NCBI RefSeq assembly: GCF_050870875.2
Contig: NZ_CP194041.2
Location: forward strand, 1,674,001 to 1,738,000
Reading direction: 5' to 3'
Source: Agarivorans sp050870875
GTDB taxonomy: Bacteria; Pseudomonadota; Gammaproteobacteria; Enterobacterales; Celerinatantimonadaceae
Length of the DNA stretch: 64,000 bases
Part shown: in pieces, positions 34,528-42,963 of the stretch
How positions within the stretch are numbered: position 1 is the stretch's first letter
Layout of the letters: each line of letters opens with the position of its first letter
Translations under genes and position numbers: made by a program
Notes under the pieces: generated by a model
The model's database searches: none
What the model was told of the DNA's origin: nothing
Seen by the model: only the letters and a program-made list of their open reading frames with translations

Positions 34528-36070
34528 GTCGCAGGCCCTCCTCGGGGTCATCGTGGTTAATAAAGCCGCCCGCGATCCATTTGCCTACTTGCTCAATATT
34601 GGTTTGTTCGGTATGCACGGCTTGTGACAGTTGCCCCTCATATAAGGCGGCAATTCGGTCTGAAATCATAAATAGCTCGTCAATATCTTCCGACACCACC
34701 AAGATAGCGGCACCGTTATCACGTAATTCAATCAGTTGCCGATGAATCGCACTAGCAGCACCAATGTCGACTCCCCAAGTTGGGTGGGCACAGATCAAAA
34801 TGTCGGGTTCTTGGTCTACTTCACGACCAATAATGAATTTTTGCAAGTTACCGCCCGACAAGCTTTTGGCTTGAGAATGGGCGTTATGACACTTTACATC
34901 GTTGTGATGAATAATTGCCTTGGCCAGCTCAACTACCTTATGCGGCAAAATCAGCCCTCGTTTGGTGAGCCCCTTACGCGCACTGGTGAGTAGGGTATTG
35001 TCGGCTAGGCTCATCTCGGGCACGGCGCCTTGTCCTAGGCGGTCGGCGGGTACGTAGCTCATCCCTAATAGGCGGCGCTCGCCGGCATTTAATTTGCCAA
35101 CGTTGCGCTCATGCATCACGATATTGCTGGCTTCGGCACGGGTATCTTCACCGCTCAGTGCTTCCAGTAAATCTTCCTGACCATTGCCTGCCACCCCTGC
35201 AATGCCTAAAATTTCGCCGCGGTGCAGACTTAAATTAACCTTGTTTAAACCCGTTCCAAAAGGATTGGTGGGGGGCACTGTTAAGTCGCGGGTCACCAGT
35301 ACTTCGTCAGAGCCGATCCGTTTATGGTAACGCTCCGAGAGCACCGCATCGCTGCCTACCATCATTCGGGCGATAGAATCGGGGGTTTCGTTGGCGGGCA
35401 CACATTCGCCACTGACTTTACCACCGCGTAAAATAACTGCGCGGTCACACAATGCAGTGACTTCTTTGAGTTTGTGGCTAATAAATAGAATGCTGCAGCC
35501 TTCACTGGCAAGGGTGCGCAAGACTTTAAATAAGCCCGAGACTTCCTGAGGCGTTAATACTGAAGTGGGCTCATCCAAAATCAGTAGTTTTACGTCTTGG
35601 ATCAGGCAACGTAAGATTTCTAAGCGTTGTCGCTCGCCGATGCTCAGATTATATACGTAACGATCTGGGTCGACCTTCAACTCATAGTTGGCGCTTAACT
35701 CGATAATTTTGGCTCGCAATGCGGCGGCGTCTTTCACCACGCCAGCATCGAGGCTTAGTTCAATGTTTTCTTGCACGGTGAGCGTTTCAAAGACCGAGAA
35801 GTGTTGAAACACCATGCCAATCCCCATGGCCCGGGCCATGTTAGGAGACGTGATTTTGACTTCTTTCCCATTCCACAGGATCCCACCTTCATCGGCTTGA
35901 ACAACACCATAGATCATTTTTACTAAGGTGGATTTCCCCGCGCCATTCTCACCCAACAGGGCTAAAATCTCGCCCTTTTCTAGTTGCATGCTAACTTGGT
36001 CGTTGGCAATAACGCCGGGGTAGCGTTTGGATACTTGCCAAAGTTCTAACAATGAATCGTGTTGGTTCAT
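34520..36070 (-). CDS. ABC transporter ATPase with two nucleotide-binding domains, BMP/nucleoside type
   Basis: A 516-aa duplicated ATPase. Domain 1 has Walker A GENGAGKST, signature LSIGERQRLEI and Walker B LLILDEPTS. Domain 2 has a degenerate Walker A (GVAGNGQEDLLEA), signature LSGGNLQKF and an altered Walker B region (CAHPTWGVDIG), which is normal in this family. The ATG at 36070 is preferred over an upstream TTG. First gene of the operon ATPase-permease-permease, with a RutR-like operator about 55 bp upstream. Confidence 0.92.
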   Translation of the reverse strand: MNQHDSLLELWQVSKRYPGVIANDQVSMQLEKGEILALLGENGAGKSTLVKMIYGVVQADEGGILWNGKEVKITSPNMARAMGIGMVFQHFSVFETLTVQENIELSLDAGVVKDAAALRAKIIELSANYELKVDPDRYVYNLSIGERQRLEILRCLIQDVKLLILDEPTSVLTPQEVSGLFKVLRTLASEGCSILFISHKLKEVTALCDRAVILRGGKVSGECVPANETPDSIARMMVGSDAVLSERYHKRIGSDEVLVTRDLTVPPTNPFGTGLNKVNLSLHRGEILGIAGVAGNGQEDLLEALSGEDTRAEASNIVMHERNVGKLNAGERRLLGMSYVPADRLGQGAVPEMSLADNTLLTSARKGLTKRGLILPHKVVELAKAIIHHNDVKCHNAHSQAKSLSGGNLQKFIIGREVDQEPDILICAHPTWGVDIGAASAIHRQLIELRDNGAAILVVSEDIDELFMISDRIAALYEGQLSQAVHTEQTNIEQVGKWIAGGFINHDDPEEGLRRA

Positions 36071-36115
36071 TCTGAGTCCATTCAATGTGTATATTTAACA
36101 GCTTGCCACAGCTAA

Positions 36116-36131
36116 TGCATAAATCTGACCA
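36116..36131 (-). promoter_or_regulatory. weak sigma-54-like element upstream of the ABC operon
   Basis: On the minus strand TGGTCAGATTTATGCA keeps the -24 GG and -12 GC at correct spacing but matches only 8 of 12 consensus positions. It overlaps the RutR-like operator in the same way as at the BMP gene. Confidence 0.35.
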
Positions 36132-36140
36132 TTTGTTCAA
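36125..36140. promoter_or_regulatory. RutR-like operator upstream of the ABC operon
   Basis: CTGACCATTTGTTCAA matches the RutR consensus at 12 of 14 defined positions, 55 bp before the ATPase ATG. Confidence 0.55.
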
Positions 36141-36183
36141 GTTTATTGTTGTAGCTTACAAGTTATAAATGTTTAAAATATGT

Positions 36184-36200
36184 TGTACTTGATTGGTGCG
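36184..36200. promoter_or_regulatory. NtrC-like site between the ABC operon and the TetR gene
   Basis: TGTACTTGATTGGTGCG agrees with the glnA NtrC site TGCACTATATTGGTGCA at 13 of 17 positions. A second GGTGCGCACC palindrome lies 31 bp further at 36226-36235. Both are in the 270-bp divergent control region. Confidence 0.4.
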
Positions 36201-36342
36201 CAATTTGCCAGTTTTGAAGCATTATGGTGCGCACCTAGCTTATCGCTGTGGCGACAGATTAGCACTAGTGATTTTATATTTTATCATTAATAATGCCTGA
36301 CTTATTAATCGGGTCAGCGAATATAGAAGGGACTTCACGCGC

Positions 36343-36975
36343 ATGCTAAAAACGACGGTGACGCAAGGCGGCACCATTCGAAAGAAGAATGAAAAAGTAA
36401 TTTTGAAAGCTGCAACTCATGAGTTTGCAAAGCATGGTTATCAAGGAACATCTTTGCAAGTGATTGCCGACCGTGCGGAATTACCTAAGGCAAATTTACT
36501 GTATTATTTTAAGTCTAAGCAGGGTTTATACAAGGCTTTGCTGCAAGACATATTAGCCATGTGGAACAATGCTTTTGAGCAGACCACAGTGGAAGATGAT
36601 CCAGTAGAAGCCATCAGCGCCTATATTCGCTCAAAAATGCGCTATAGTCGCAGCCATCCGAAAAGTTCACGTATTTTCGCCATGGAAATTATTCAAGGTG
36701 TACCCAATGTGAAGGATCAATTGCAATTACCCGTCATCGATTGGGCTAACAGTAAATCTGACTTGATCCGAGCCTGGATTGCACAAGGTAAAATACGTCC
36801 TATCGAACCACTCAACTTATTATTTTTGATTTGGGGCGCGACCCAATTTTACGCCGACTTTGATACCGAAATTAAACTGATCAAAGGCCGAGCCCTAAAC
36901 CAGCAAGAGTTTAACCTTGCGGAACAAAATCTGATTGATATTGTGCTGCGAGGGATTGGCTTAGTTAAAGATTGA
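36343..36975 (+). CDS. TetR-family regulator, RutR-like; probable purine repressor
   Basis: A 210-aa TetR regulator. The N-terminal helix-turn-helix (about residues 15-62) has AATHEFAKHGYQGTSLQVIADRAELPKANLLYYFKSKQGLY. The C-terminal ligand domain shows the RutR/YcdC pattern (YIRSKMRYSRSHPKSSRIFAMEIIQG; LLFLIWGATQFYADFDTEI). E. coli RutR binds uracil or thymine and controls pyrimidine breakdown. Here all neighbours and all five candidate operators belong to purine genes, so a purine-derived ligand is inferred. It lies between the ABC operon and the deaminase gene. Confidence 0.85.
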   Translation: MLKTTVTQGGTIRKKNEKVILKAATHEFAKHGYQGTSLQVIADRAELPKANLLYYFKSKQGLYKALLQDILAMWNNAFEQTTVEDDPVEAISAYIRSKMRYSRSHPKSSRIFAMEIIQGVPNVKDQLQLPVIDWANSKSDLIRAWIAQGKIRPIEPLNLLFLIWGATQFYADFDTEIKLIKGRALNQQEFNLAEQNLIDIVLRGIGLVKD

Positions 36976-36977
36976 AC

Positions 36978-36993
36978 TTGATTATTTGGTCAG
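36978..36993. promoter_or_regulatory. RutR-like operator upstream of 8-oxoguanine deaminase
   Basis: TTGATTATTTGGTCAG matches the RutR consensus at 11 of 14 positions, 2 bp after the regulator stop and 45 bp before the deaminase ATG. Confidence 0.45.
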
Positions 36994-37002
36994 CTTTTTG
37001 CT
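36987..37002 (+). promoter_or_regulatory. sigma-54-like element upstream of 8-oxoguanine deaminase
   Basis: TGGTCAGCTTTTTGCT differs by one base from the element at the BMP promoter and matches 9 of 12 consensus positions with correct spacing. It shares its -24 part with the operator. Confidence 0.5.
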
Positions 37003-37038
37003 TGCCCTGTTAGCATATGTTTTGTTTACAAGGGTGAG

Positions 37039-38433
37039 ATGCCAACGATGTCTGTCGCGACACCAACTGCCACCAAATTATGGATTAAAGATCCGTTAGC
37101 TGTATTTAATGGGGCGATCAGCGGCCCTGATGCTGAACGTGACTGTGCGGGCGGATTAGTGGTACAAGGGTCGACGATCCTTGAATGTGTGGCGGCTGGC
37201 CAACGGCCGACGGGCACCATTGATGATATTTTTGACGCACATCGCTATGTGCTGATGCCGGGCTTGATTAATACCCATCATCATTTTTATCAAACTCTGA
37301 CCCGCTGTCTACCCGCGGCGATTAATCAACCTTTATTCCCGTGGTTGCAAACTCTCTACCCCATCTGGAGTGGCTTAACAGCTAAACACATCGAACTTGC
37401 CACCGAAATTGCTTGCTGGGAGCTAATGCTGAGCGGTGCAACCACGGTGGCCGATCATCATTATGTGTTTAATCACGCACTGAGTGATGCCATCGATATT
37501 CAAGCCGAAGTGGTGGGGCGTTTAGGTGTGCGGGCGACCTTGACGCGCGGTAGCATGAGTCTGTCGCAAAAAGATGGCGGCCTGCCGCCGGATTCAGTGG
37601 TACAGAGTGAACAGCAAATGTTAGAGGACAGCCAGCGGCTGATCAAACGTTATCACGACGCAGATGACGGCAGTATGTTACAACTGGCCCTAGCACCTTG
37701 TTCGCCGTTTTCGGTGACGCAGTCACTGATGTGTGAAACCGCGCAGTTAGCGAAACGTCATCGCGTACGGCTACATACCCATTTAGGTGAAACCATAGAT
37801 GAGAACGATTTTTGCCTGAAAAAACTGGGCATGCGTCCAGTTGATTATTTAGAGCATTGCGGCTGGATGGGGCCACAAACTTGGCTGGCTCATGGCATTC
37901 ATTTTGATCCCAGTGAAATACGACGTTTGGGTGAAGCGCAAATCGGTATTGCTTACTGTCCTACCTCGAATATGGTGCTCGCCTCGGGGATCTGCCCAAC
38001 ACTGGATTTAGCTGCCGCTGGATGTCATATCGGGATGGCCGTGGATGGTTCGGCATCCAACGATAGTTCGAATATGATCCAAGAACTGCGACATTCATTG
38101 ATGCAGCAGCGCTTACGTTATCGTGCTGATCAAATCACCCATCTACAAGTGTTGAACTGGGGAACTCAAGGCAGTGCTTCGGTACTAGGGCGAGATGATA
38201 TTGGAGTGCTTGCGCCAGGCAAACAAGCTGACTTGGGCTTGTATCAATTAGACGGACTTAATTTTTCTGGGGCACATGATCCTTTGGCCGCGTTGATCTT
38301 GTGTGGCGCGAGTCAGGTGAGCAAGTTAATGGTGGCTGGCAAGTGGCTGATTGAAGATGCAGAGCAAACACGGGCGCAATTAAATCAGTTGAAAGCGCAA
38401 CACCATCAGTTCGCAAAACAGCTGGTGGGCTAA
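37039..38433 (+). CDS. 8-oxoguanine deaminase
   Basis: A 464-aa amidohydrolase of the TrzN/AtzA-like branch. The metal motif and following stretch GLINTHHHFYQTLTRCLP matches known 8-oxoguanine deaminases; THLGETIDE, HGIHF and AVDGSASND supply further metal ligands and the catalytic Asp. The enzyme converts 8-oxoguanine to urate, which would enter the PuuD-HiuH-UraD route encoded at 6-9 kb. The start may be 37039 or the second ATG 9 bp later; AGGGTGAG precedes both. It follows the RutR-like gene on the same strand. Confidence 0.85.
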   Translation: MPTMSVATPTATKLWIKDPLAVFNGAISGPDAERDCAGGLVVQGSTILECVAAGQRPTGTIDDIFDAHRYVLMPGLINTHHHFYQTLTRCLPAAINQPLFPWLQTLYPIWSGLTAKHIELATEIACWELMLSGATTVADHHYVFNHALSDAIDIQAEVVGRLGVRATLTRGSMSLSQKDGGLPPDSVVQSEQQMLEDSQRLIKRYHDADDGSMLQLALAPCSPFSVTQSLMCETAQLAKRHRVRLHTHLGETIDENDFCLKKLGMRPVDYLEHCGWMGPQTWLAHGIHFDPSEIRRLGEAQIGIAYCPTSNMVLASGICPTLDLAAAGCHIGMAVDGSASNDSSNMIQELRHSLMQQRLRYRADQITHLQVLNWGTQGSASVLGRDDIGVLAPGKQADLGLYQLDGLNFSGAHDPLAALILCGASQVSKLMVAGKWLIEDAEQTRAQLNQLKAQHHQFAKQLVG

Positions 38434-38575
38434 ACCTGAACAATGGCCTGCAAGTGTTGTCACTGTTTGATTCGACGGTGAAGTGCCAATGCGGGAGAGC
38501 TGCAAAACAAACGGCATTTTATTTCGCTTGGCTGAAGGCTTTGTGCTCTCCTCATTGCTTGTTTGCTGAGTGGTT

Positions 38576-38839
38576 TTAGCCTTGCAATAACTCGTGGTCT
38601 TTGGGGAGTTGGTTGGCTAACCATAATACTAATTTATGGCGCATTTCCGGTCCGGTCAGTTTATCTTTGGGCAGTGGGGTAAGACGTTTGTCTTCGGCCA
38701 ATAACATGTACAGGGCTTCCACCTTATCTTTCTCAGAAATTCCTGGCGGAAATTTGGCAAAACCACGTTGTAAGGCATAAACCTCGCCGATTTGTATGGC
38801 CTTTTTTAACAGTTGTGCTTCGTGTTTATATTTTTTCAC
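38576..38839 (-). CDS. DUF5062 family protein
   Basis: An 87-aa basic soluble protein. MKKYKHEAQLLKKAIQIGEVYALQRGFAKFPPG-type and MRHKLVLWLANQLPKDHEL-type blocks match from memory a short conserved protein of Vibrionaceae and relatives annotated DUF5062. Function unknown. It stands alone, convergent with the deaminase gene; 38434-38575 between them holds no clear feature. Confidence 0.75.
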   Translation of the reverse strand: MKKYKHEAQLLKKAIQIGEVYALQRGFAKFPPGISEKDKVEALYMLLAEDKRLTPLPKDKLTGPEMRHKLVLWLANQLPKDHELLQG

Positions 38840-39017
38840 TCAAGGTCTCGCTGTGTCTACCATCTACTCCCTTCAACATACGGTAAAGCGCAGCTCAATA
38901 ACAGGGCTTAACTCACTAAATCTAAGTTAAGCCCGGACTTGGCTTTATGTTGCCGAAAAAAACAGCATTTATTGCTAAGTGCTCAGTTTTGGGATGCAGC
39001 CTTTAGAAGGCTTGTTA

Positions 39018-40028
39018 TTAACTATTATCGATGGCTTCTGCGGTTACCTCGTTACCGCTGCGTTTACCGTCGAGGAAGGCGCTGGCATTGGCGAGCGTGG
39101 TATTCGCGATGGTTTGTAACGCTTCGTCGGTTAGGAAGGCCTGATGACCAGTAAAGATTACATTGTGGCAAGCGGATAAACGGCGGAATACATCATCGAG
39201 GATCACTTCTGCCGACAGGTCTTCAAAGAATAGCTCTTTTTCATGTTCGTACACATCTAAGGCTAAACCACCTAAGGTGCCATCTTTAAGTGCTTCAATA
39301 CAGGCGAGGGAATCGACCAGTTTGCCACGACTGGTATTGATTAATAAGGTGCCTTTTTGCATCTGAGCGAAAGCAGACTTACCAATTAAGTAAGTATTTT
39401 CAACAGTTAAAGGGCAGTGTAGGGTGATGATGCGTGACTGTGATAAAAGTTCGGGCATGCTGACATACTCAATACCTAGCTCTTTCGCTGCGTCGTTGGG
39501 ATAGGGGTCGAAGGCTAAAACTCGACAGCCAAACCCTTTTAAAATACGGGCCGTGGCTAAACCAATTTTACCGGTGCCAATCACGCCTGCGGTTTTGCCA
39601 AAGATATTCATACCAGTTAAACCTTCGAGCGAAAAATTGGCATCGCGAGTGCGTTGGTAGGCTTTATGGATCCGGCGGTTTAATGTCATCATCAAGGCTA
39701 TTGCATGTTCGGCGACCGCCTCTGGCGAGTAGGCGGGTACTCGTGACACGGTGATACCTAAAGCTTCCGCCTCGGCTAGATCTAAATTGTTGAATCCTGC
39801 GCAGCGCAACAGTACCAACTTTATTCCCAGTTGATGCAATGCCTGCAAGGTGGGGGCCGATAAATCATCATTCACGAACGCACAGACTGCATCGCTGCCA
39901 TGCGCTAAACGAGCCGTTTGTGTACTGAGGGCGGTATCAAAGTATTCAATGGCAAATGCTGAAGACTTATTTTGGGCATCAAAGTGTTGACGGTCGTAGC
40001 GCTTCGCGCTAAAAAAACTAATCTTCAT
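39018..40028 (-). CDS. ldhA: D-lactate dehydrogenase (2-hydroxyacid dehydrogenase family)
   Basis: A 336-aa NAD-dependent enzyme reducing pyruvate to D-lactate. The NAD fold has GKTAGVIGTGKIGLATARIL (about residues 145-165). Catalytic residues are Arg in LINTSRGKLVD, Glu in LDVYEHE and His in IFTGHQAFLT. The N-terminal MKISFFSAKRYDRQHF is characteristic of fermentative LdhA. The ATG at 40028 has AGGAG upstream, better than the frame start at 40046. A single gene. Confidence 0.9.
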   Translation of the reverse strand: MKISFFSAKRYDRQHFDAQNKSSAFAIEYFDTALSTQTARLAHGSDAVCAFVNDDLSAPTLQALHQLGIKLVLLRCAGFNNLDLAEAEALGITVSRVPAYSPEAVAEHAIALMMTLNRRIHKAYQRTRDANFSLEGLTGMNIFGKTAGVIGTGKIGLATARILKGFGCRVLAFDPYPNDAAKELGIEYVSMPELLSQSRIITLHCPLTVENTYLIGKSAFAQMQKGTLLINTSRGKLVDSLACIEALKDGTLGGLALDVYEHEKELFFEDLSAEVILDDVFRRLSACHNVIFTGHQAFLTDEALQTIANTTLANASAFLDGKRSGNEVTAEAIDNS

Positions 40029-40120
40029 GACTTCTCCTAAAAACAAAGCTTAGCTAGTAATAGCTTGTTATGTAATTTTATTACATAATAGCTTCATTGA
40101 ATGACGGATGTCGACCGATT

Positions 40121-40507
40121 GTGATTAGAAAATTTCAGAAATCAATAGCCTTTGAAATTGGCCTGGGTTTAGCCATTATTTATGCAGCCCTATGGGCCGG
40201 ACGAGGTTTGAGTTACCTTACCGGAAACCTTCTCCCCGCAAGTATTCTAGGGATGTTACTGCTGACCATCCTGTTGCAGTTAAGATGGATTAAACTGGCT
40301 TGGGTGGAGCGAAGTTCAATGCTATTTGTACGTTGGATGTCGTTATTATTTGTACCTATTAGTGTTGGTTTGGTCGACCATCTTGAAACTTTATTTCAGG
40401 CTTTGCCTGCGATGATGATGACCTGTGTATTAGCGACCCTCATTTTGTTAGTTGTGGTGGGTAAAATTTATCAGTATTGGGAGCAGAAGGCGGAGCGTCA
40501 GTCATGA
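40121..40507 (+). CDS. CidA/LrgA-family holin-like membrane protein
   Basis: A small inner-membrane protein (128 aa from the GTG at 40121; a TTG at 40097 is also possible) with four hydrophobic segments. The family pattern LTGNLLPASILGMLLLTILLQ is clear. Members form the smaller partner of CidAB/LrgAB, linked to murein hydrolase control or to pyruvate and overflow metabolite transport. It overlaps the following cidB-type gene by 4 bp (ATGA). Divergent from ldhA, which fits the pyruvate link. Confidence 0.82.
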   Translation: MIRKFQKSIAFEIGLGLAIIYAALWAGRGLSYLTGNLLPASILGMLLLTILLQLRWIKLAWVERSSMLFVRWMSLLFVPISVGLVDHLETLFQALPAMMMTCVLATLILLVVVGKIYQYWEQKAERQS

Positions 40508-41181
40508 TTAATCTGATTTATTTACCGCTAACCATCGCGCTCTACATTTTTGCTAAACGCCTGCAACAACGTTACCCCTCACCATGGTTAAATCCGGTGC
40601 TGATTAGCCTGACTGTATTGGTGATTGCACTGTTAAGTTTTGGGATCGCGTTCAGCGATTATAACCAATACAGTGGTTGGTTAAGTGAGTTATTACAGCC
40701 AGCGGTTGTCGCCTTAGGTGTGCCTTTATACAAACAATTACATGAAATTAAGCGAGAACTGCCGCGCATTGCGTTGACCGTATTGGCGGCGGTGCTTATT
40801 GCTGTGAGTTCAACTTTGTTGATGGCATTGTTGGTGGGCGCTACACCAGTGATCGCCGCGTCTTTATCGCCCAAATCAGTAACGACTCCGATTGCCGTTT
40901 TGATTAGTGAACAGGTTCAAGGTCAGCCTGCGCTCTCCGCGATTGCGGTTCTAATCACTGGTTTGGTGGGGGCGGTTGCGGGTTTACCAACATTAAGGTT
41001 GTTCGGTATTCATTCCATTAAAGCACAAGGCATTGCCATGGGCACCGCTTGTCATGCTTTGGGGACGGCTCGTATTTCGGAAGATGGACATCAACAAGGT
41101 GCCTATAGTGCTTTGGCTTTGGTACTTAGCGCGATCTTTACCGCTATTTTATGTCCGATGATTGTGCCTTTTATTTTTTAG
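40504..41181 (+). CDS. CidB/LrgB-family membrane protein
   Basis: A 225-aa membrane protein with about seven hydrophobic segments. LSPKSVTTPIAVLISEQ and GIAMGTACHALGTARISEDGHQQGAYSALAL-type blocks are the LrgB family hallmarks. The ATG at 40504 has a GCGGAG ribosome site and overlaps the cidA-type stop, so the two proteins are made together. Probable role with its partner as in CidAB. Confidence 0.88.
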   Translation: MINLIYLPLTIALYIFAKRLQQRYPSPWLNPVLISLTVLVIALLSFGIAFSDYNQYSGWLSELLQPAVVALGVPLYKQLHEIKRELPRIALTVLAAVLIAVSSTLLMALLVGATPVIAASLSPKSVTTPIAVLISEQVQGQPALSAIAVLITGLVGAVAGLPTLRLFGIHSIKAQGIAMGTACHALGTARISEDGHQQGAYSALALVLSAIFTAILCPMIVPFIF

Positions 41182-41203
41182 TCATTTTACTGCGGCAAAG
41201 CAC

Positions 41204-41241
41204 CCAACAAGCCATTTGAACCTTATTCAATGGCTTGTTGG
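41204..41241 (+). terminator. strong hairpin after the CidAB-type pair
   Basis: 13-bp stem CCAACAAGCCATT / AATGGCTTGTTGG with a 12-base loop, 22 bp past the stop. The T run is weak, but position suits a terminator. Confidence 0.55.
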
Positions 41242-41356
41242 TGTAATCTTACCCCCTTGTTTTTTGAAACTTCAATTACTTTACAAATCATCACCTCATG
41301 CGTTTATCGGCGTAGATCCCATTGCTCAAAATTTATGAGAACCTGATCACATTTAT

Positions 41357-41400
41357 TTGCTTAGCCTGCTAAGTAATGTATCATGCTTAGCAGGCTAAGT
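41357..41400 (+). promoter_or_regulatory. MarR-type promoter/operator with twin palindromes
   Basis: Two perfect 14-bp palindromes CTTAGCCTGCTAAG (41360) and CTTAGCAGGCTAAG (41386) lie 26 bp apart, centre to centre. A plausible promoter, TTGCTT (41357) and TATCAT (41379) with 16-bp spacing, lies under the first and just before the second. The MarR gene starts at 41414. Autoregulation by that protein is inferred. Confidence 0.7.
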
Positions 41401-41413
41401 AACTGAGGATTAA

Positions 41414-41899
41414 ATGATGGATGATATCGCAGTGTTTAAACAATTGTCGTTGGCCGAGCAACTCAGTCGAGTTGCCCGTTTGTGGCGGACGGTGGCCGAT
41501 CGTAAGTTGACTTCATTGGGTCTGACTCATTCGCGTTGGACGGTATTATGGAAATTAAAAACCTTAAACGACCATGTGAGTCAGAAAACACTCGCCAATG
41601 CATTGGAAATTGAATTGGCCTCGTTAATGCGAACTTTAAGTCAACTTGAAAGCCATGGTCTGATCGTTCGTGATTGCTGTGAGAGTGATAAACGGGTGCG
41701 TATTGTTAGCTTTACTGAAAATGGAATTGCGCTCATGACTCAGGTGGAGGGGCGTATTTTAGCGCTGCGGCGGAACATTCTGGCCAACATTGATGAAGCG
41801 GCACTTACTCAGTTTGAAACTGTGCTTGAGACCATCACCCATAATGCTTTACACCAATTAAACGACAATCATGTTGAGATCGAGGAGTCTGTGACATGA
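41414..41899 (+). CDS. MarR/SlyA-family regulator of the efflux operon
   Basis: A 161-aa winged helix protein. The helix region LANALEIELASLMRTLSQLESHGLIVR and wing CESDKRVRIVSFTENG are typical of MarR/SlyA. TGAGGA precedes the ATG pair at 41414/41417. It is the first gene of a three-gene operon and overlaps the HlyD-type gene by 4 bp. Probably represses the operon by binding the twin palindromes upstream and is released by a phenolic or other toxic compound. Confidence 0.88.
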   Translation: MMDDIAVFKQLSLAEQLSRVARLWRTVADRKLTSLGLTHSRWTVLWKLKTLNDHVSQKTLANALEIELASLMRTLSQLESHGLIVRDCCESDKRVRIVSFTENGIALMTQVEGRILALRRNILANIDEAALTQFETVLETITHNALHQLNDNHVEIEESVT

Positions 41900-42954
41900 C
41901 CGTAGAACAAAAGTTTGCCCGTTGGATAAAGTTTTCGATACTGGTGTTTGTCATGGTATTTACTTACTTTTTATTTGCTGATTATAAAATTCCGTTGACA
42001 CCTCAGGCCATGGTGAGTCGTGGGGTGACTCAGGTAGTGCCTCGAGTTAATGGTAATGTTGTTGCGATTCATATTGCGAATAATCAGTTGGTGAAGCAAG
42101 GCGATTTATTATTCACTATCGATCCAAAGCCCTACCAGTTGGCAGTGGAAAAGGCTGAGTTAGCGTTAGAGCTAGCCCAGCAAACTAACCACCAGTTGGA
42201 TGCATCTTTAGCTGCGGCGAAAGCCGATGTTGTGTCGCTAGGGATAGTGGCGCAACAGAAACGAAAATATGCACAACGACTGGCAGAGTTATTTATCAAG
42301 CACAGCATTTCTCAGCAGCAAAAAGATGATGCACAAAGCGAATCGGTGGCTGAACAGGCTAACTTGCAGGCCGCTCAAGCTCGGCTAAATGCACTGCGGT
42401 TCAGTCGGGGTGAGATGAATGATAATAATGTTAATATTCGGCTTGCACGTAACCAACTTCGTCAAGCAAAACTCAATTTATCTTATACCCAAGTGAGAGC
42501 CGAGCGAGGGGGCATTGTGGCCAACCTGCAACTGGCCGCTGGGGCATATGCAACCGTGGGTCAGCCCTTATTAGCTTTGGTTTCAACGGAAGCGGAAGTT
42601 ATTGCCGATTTTCGTGAAAAAAGTTCTCGCTTGGCGGTCACGGGAAGTAAAGCACTCATCACATTTGATGGCGATCCGGGGCAACTTTACTCGGCATCGG
42701 TGATCGGTATGGATGCTGGTGTGAGCGTTGGGCAGTTTGATGCTAATGGGCGTTTAGCAACACCCAGTACTTCTACCCGTTGGGTCAGAGATGCCCAACG
42801 GATGCGTATTCATTTTTCGCTAGAAGGTGCTCAAACCGCTGGTTTACCTTCTGGTGCTCAGGCAACGGTACAGCTATTACCCGAAGATGGTTTATTTCGC
42901 TGGCTCGCTAAAACGCAAATCAGTTTACTGAGCATGCTGCATTACATCTATTAA
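41896..42954 (+). CDS. HlyD/EmrA-type membrane fusion protein
   Basis: A 352-aa periplasmic adaptor with one N-terminal membrane anchor (about residues 12-28). The biotinyl-lipoyl-like domain has VVPRVNGNVVAIHIANNQLVKQGDLLFTIDPKPY, a coiled-coil hairpin spans about 75-190, and the beta barrel follows with LSYTQVRAERGGIVANLQL. It joins an inner-membrane exporter to an outer-membrane channel. Partners are the MarR gene before and the DUF2955 gene after; no outer-membrane factor is in the operon. Confidence 0.88.
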   Translation: MTVEQKFARWIKFSILVFVMVFTYFLFADYKIPLTPQAMVSRGVTQVVPRVNGNVVAIHIANNQLVKQGDLLFTIDPKPYQLAVEKAELALELAQQTNHQLDASLAAAKADVVSLGIVAQQKRKYAQRLAELFIKHSISQQQKDDAQSESVAEQANLQAAQARLNALRFSRGEMNDNNVNIRLARNQLRQAKLNLSYTQVRAERGGIVANLQLAAGAYATVGQPLLALVSTEAEVIADFREKSSRLAVTGSKALITFDGDPGQLYSASVIGMDAGVSVGQFDANGRLATPSTSTRWVRDAQRMRIHFSLEGAQTAGLPSGAQATVQLLPEDGLFRWLAKTQISLLSMLHYIY

Positions 42955-42963
42955 GGCTGAGCT

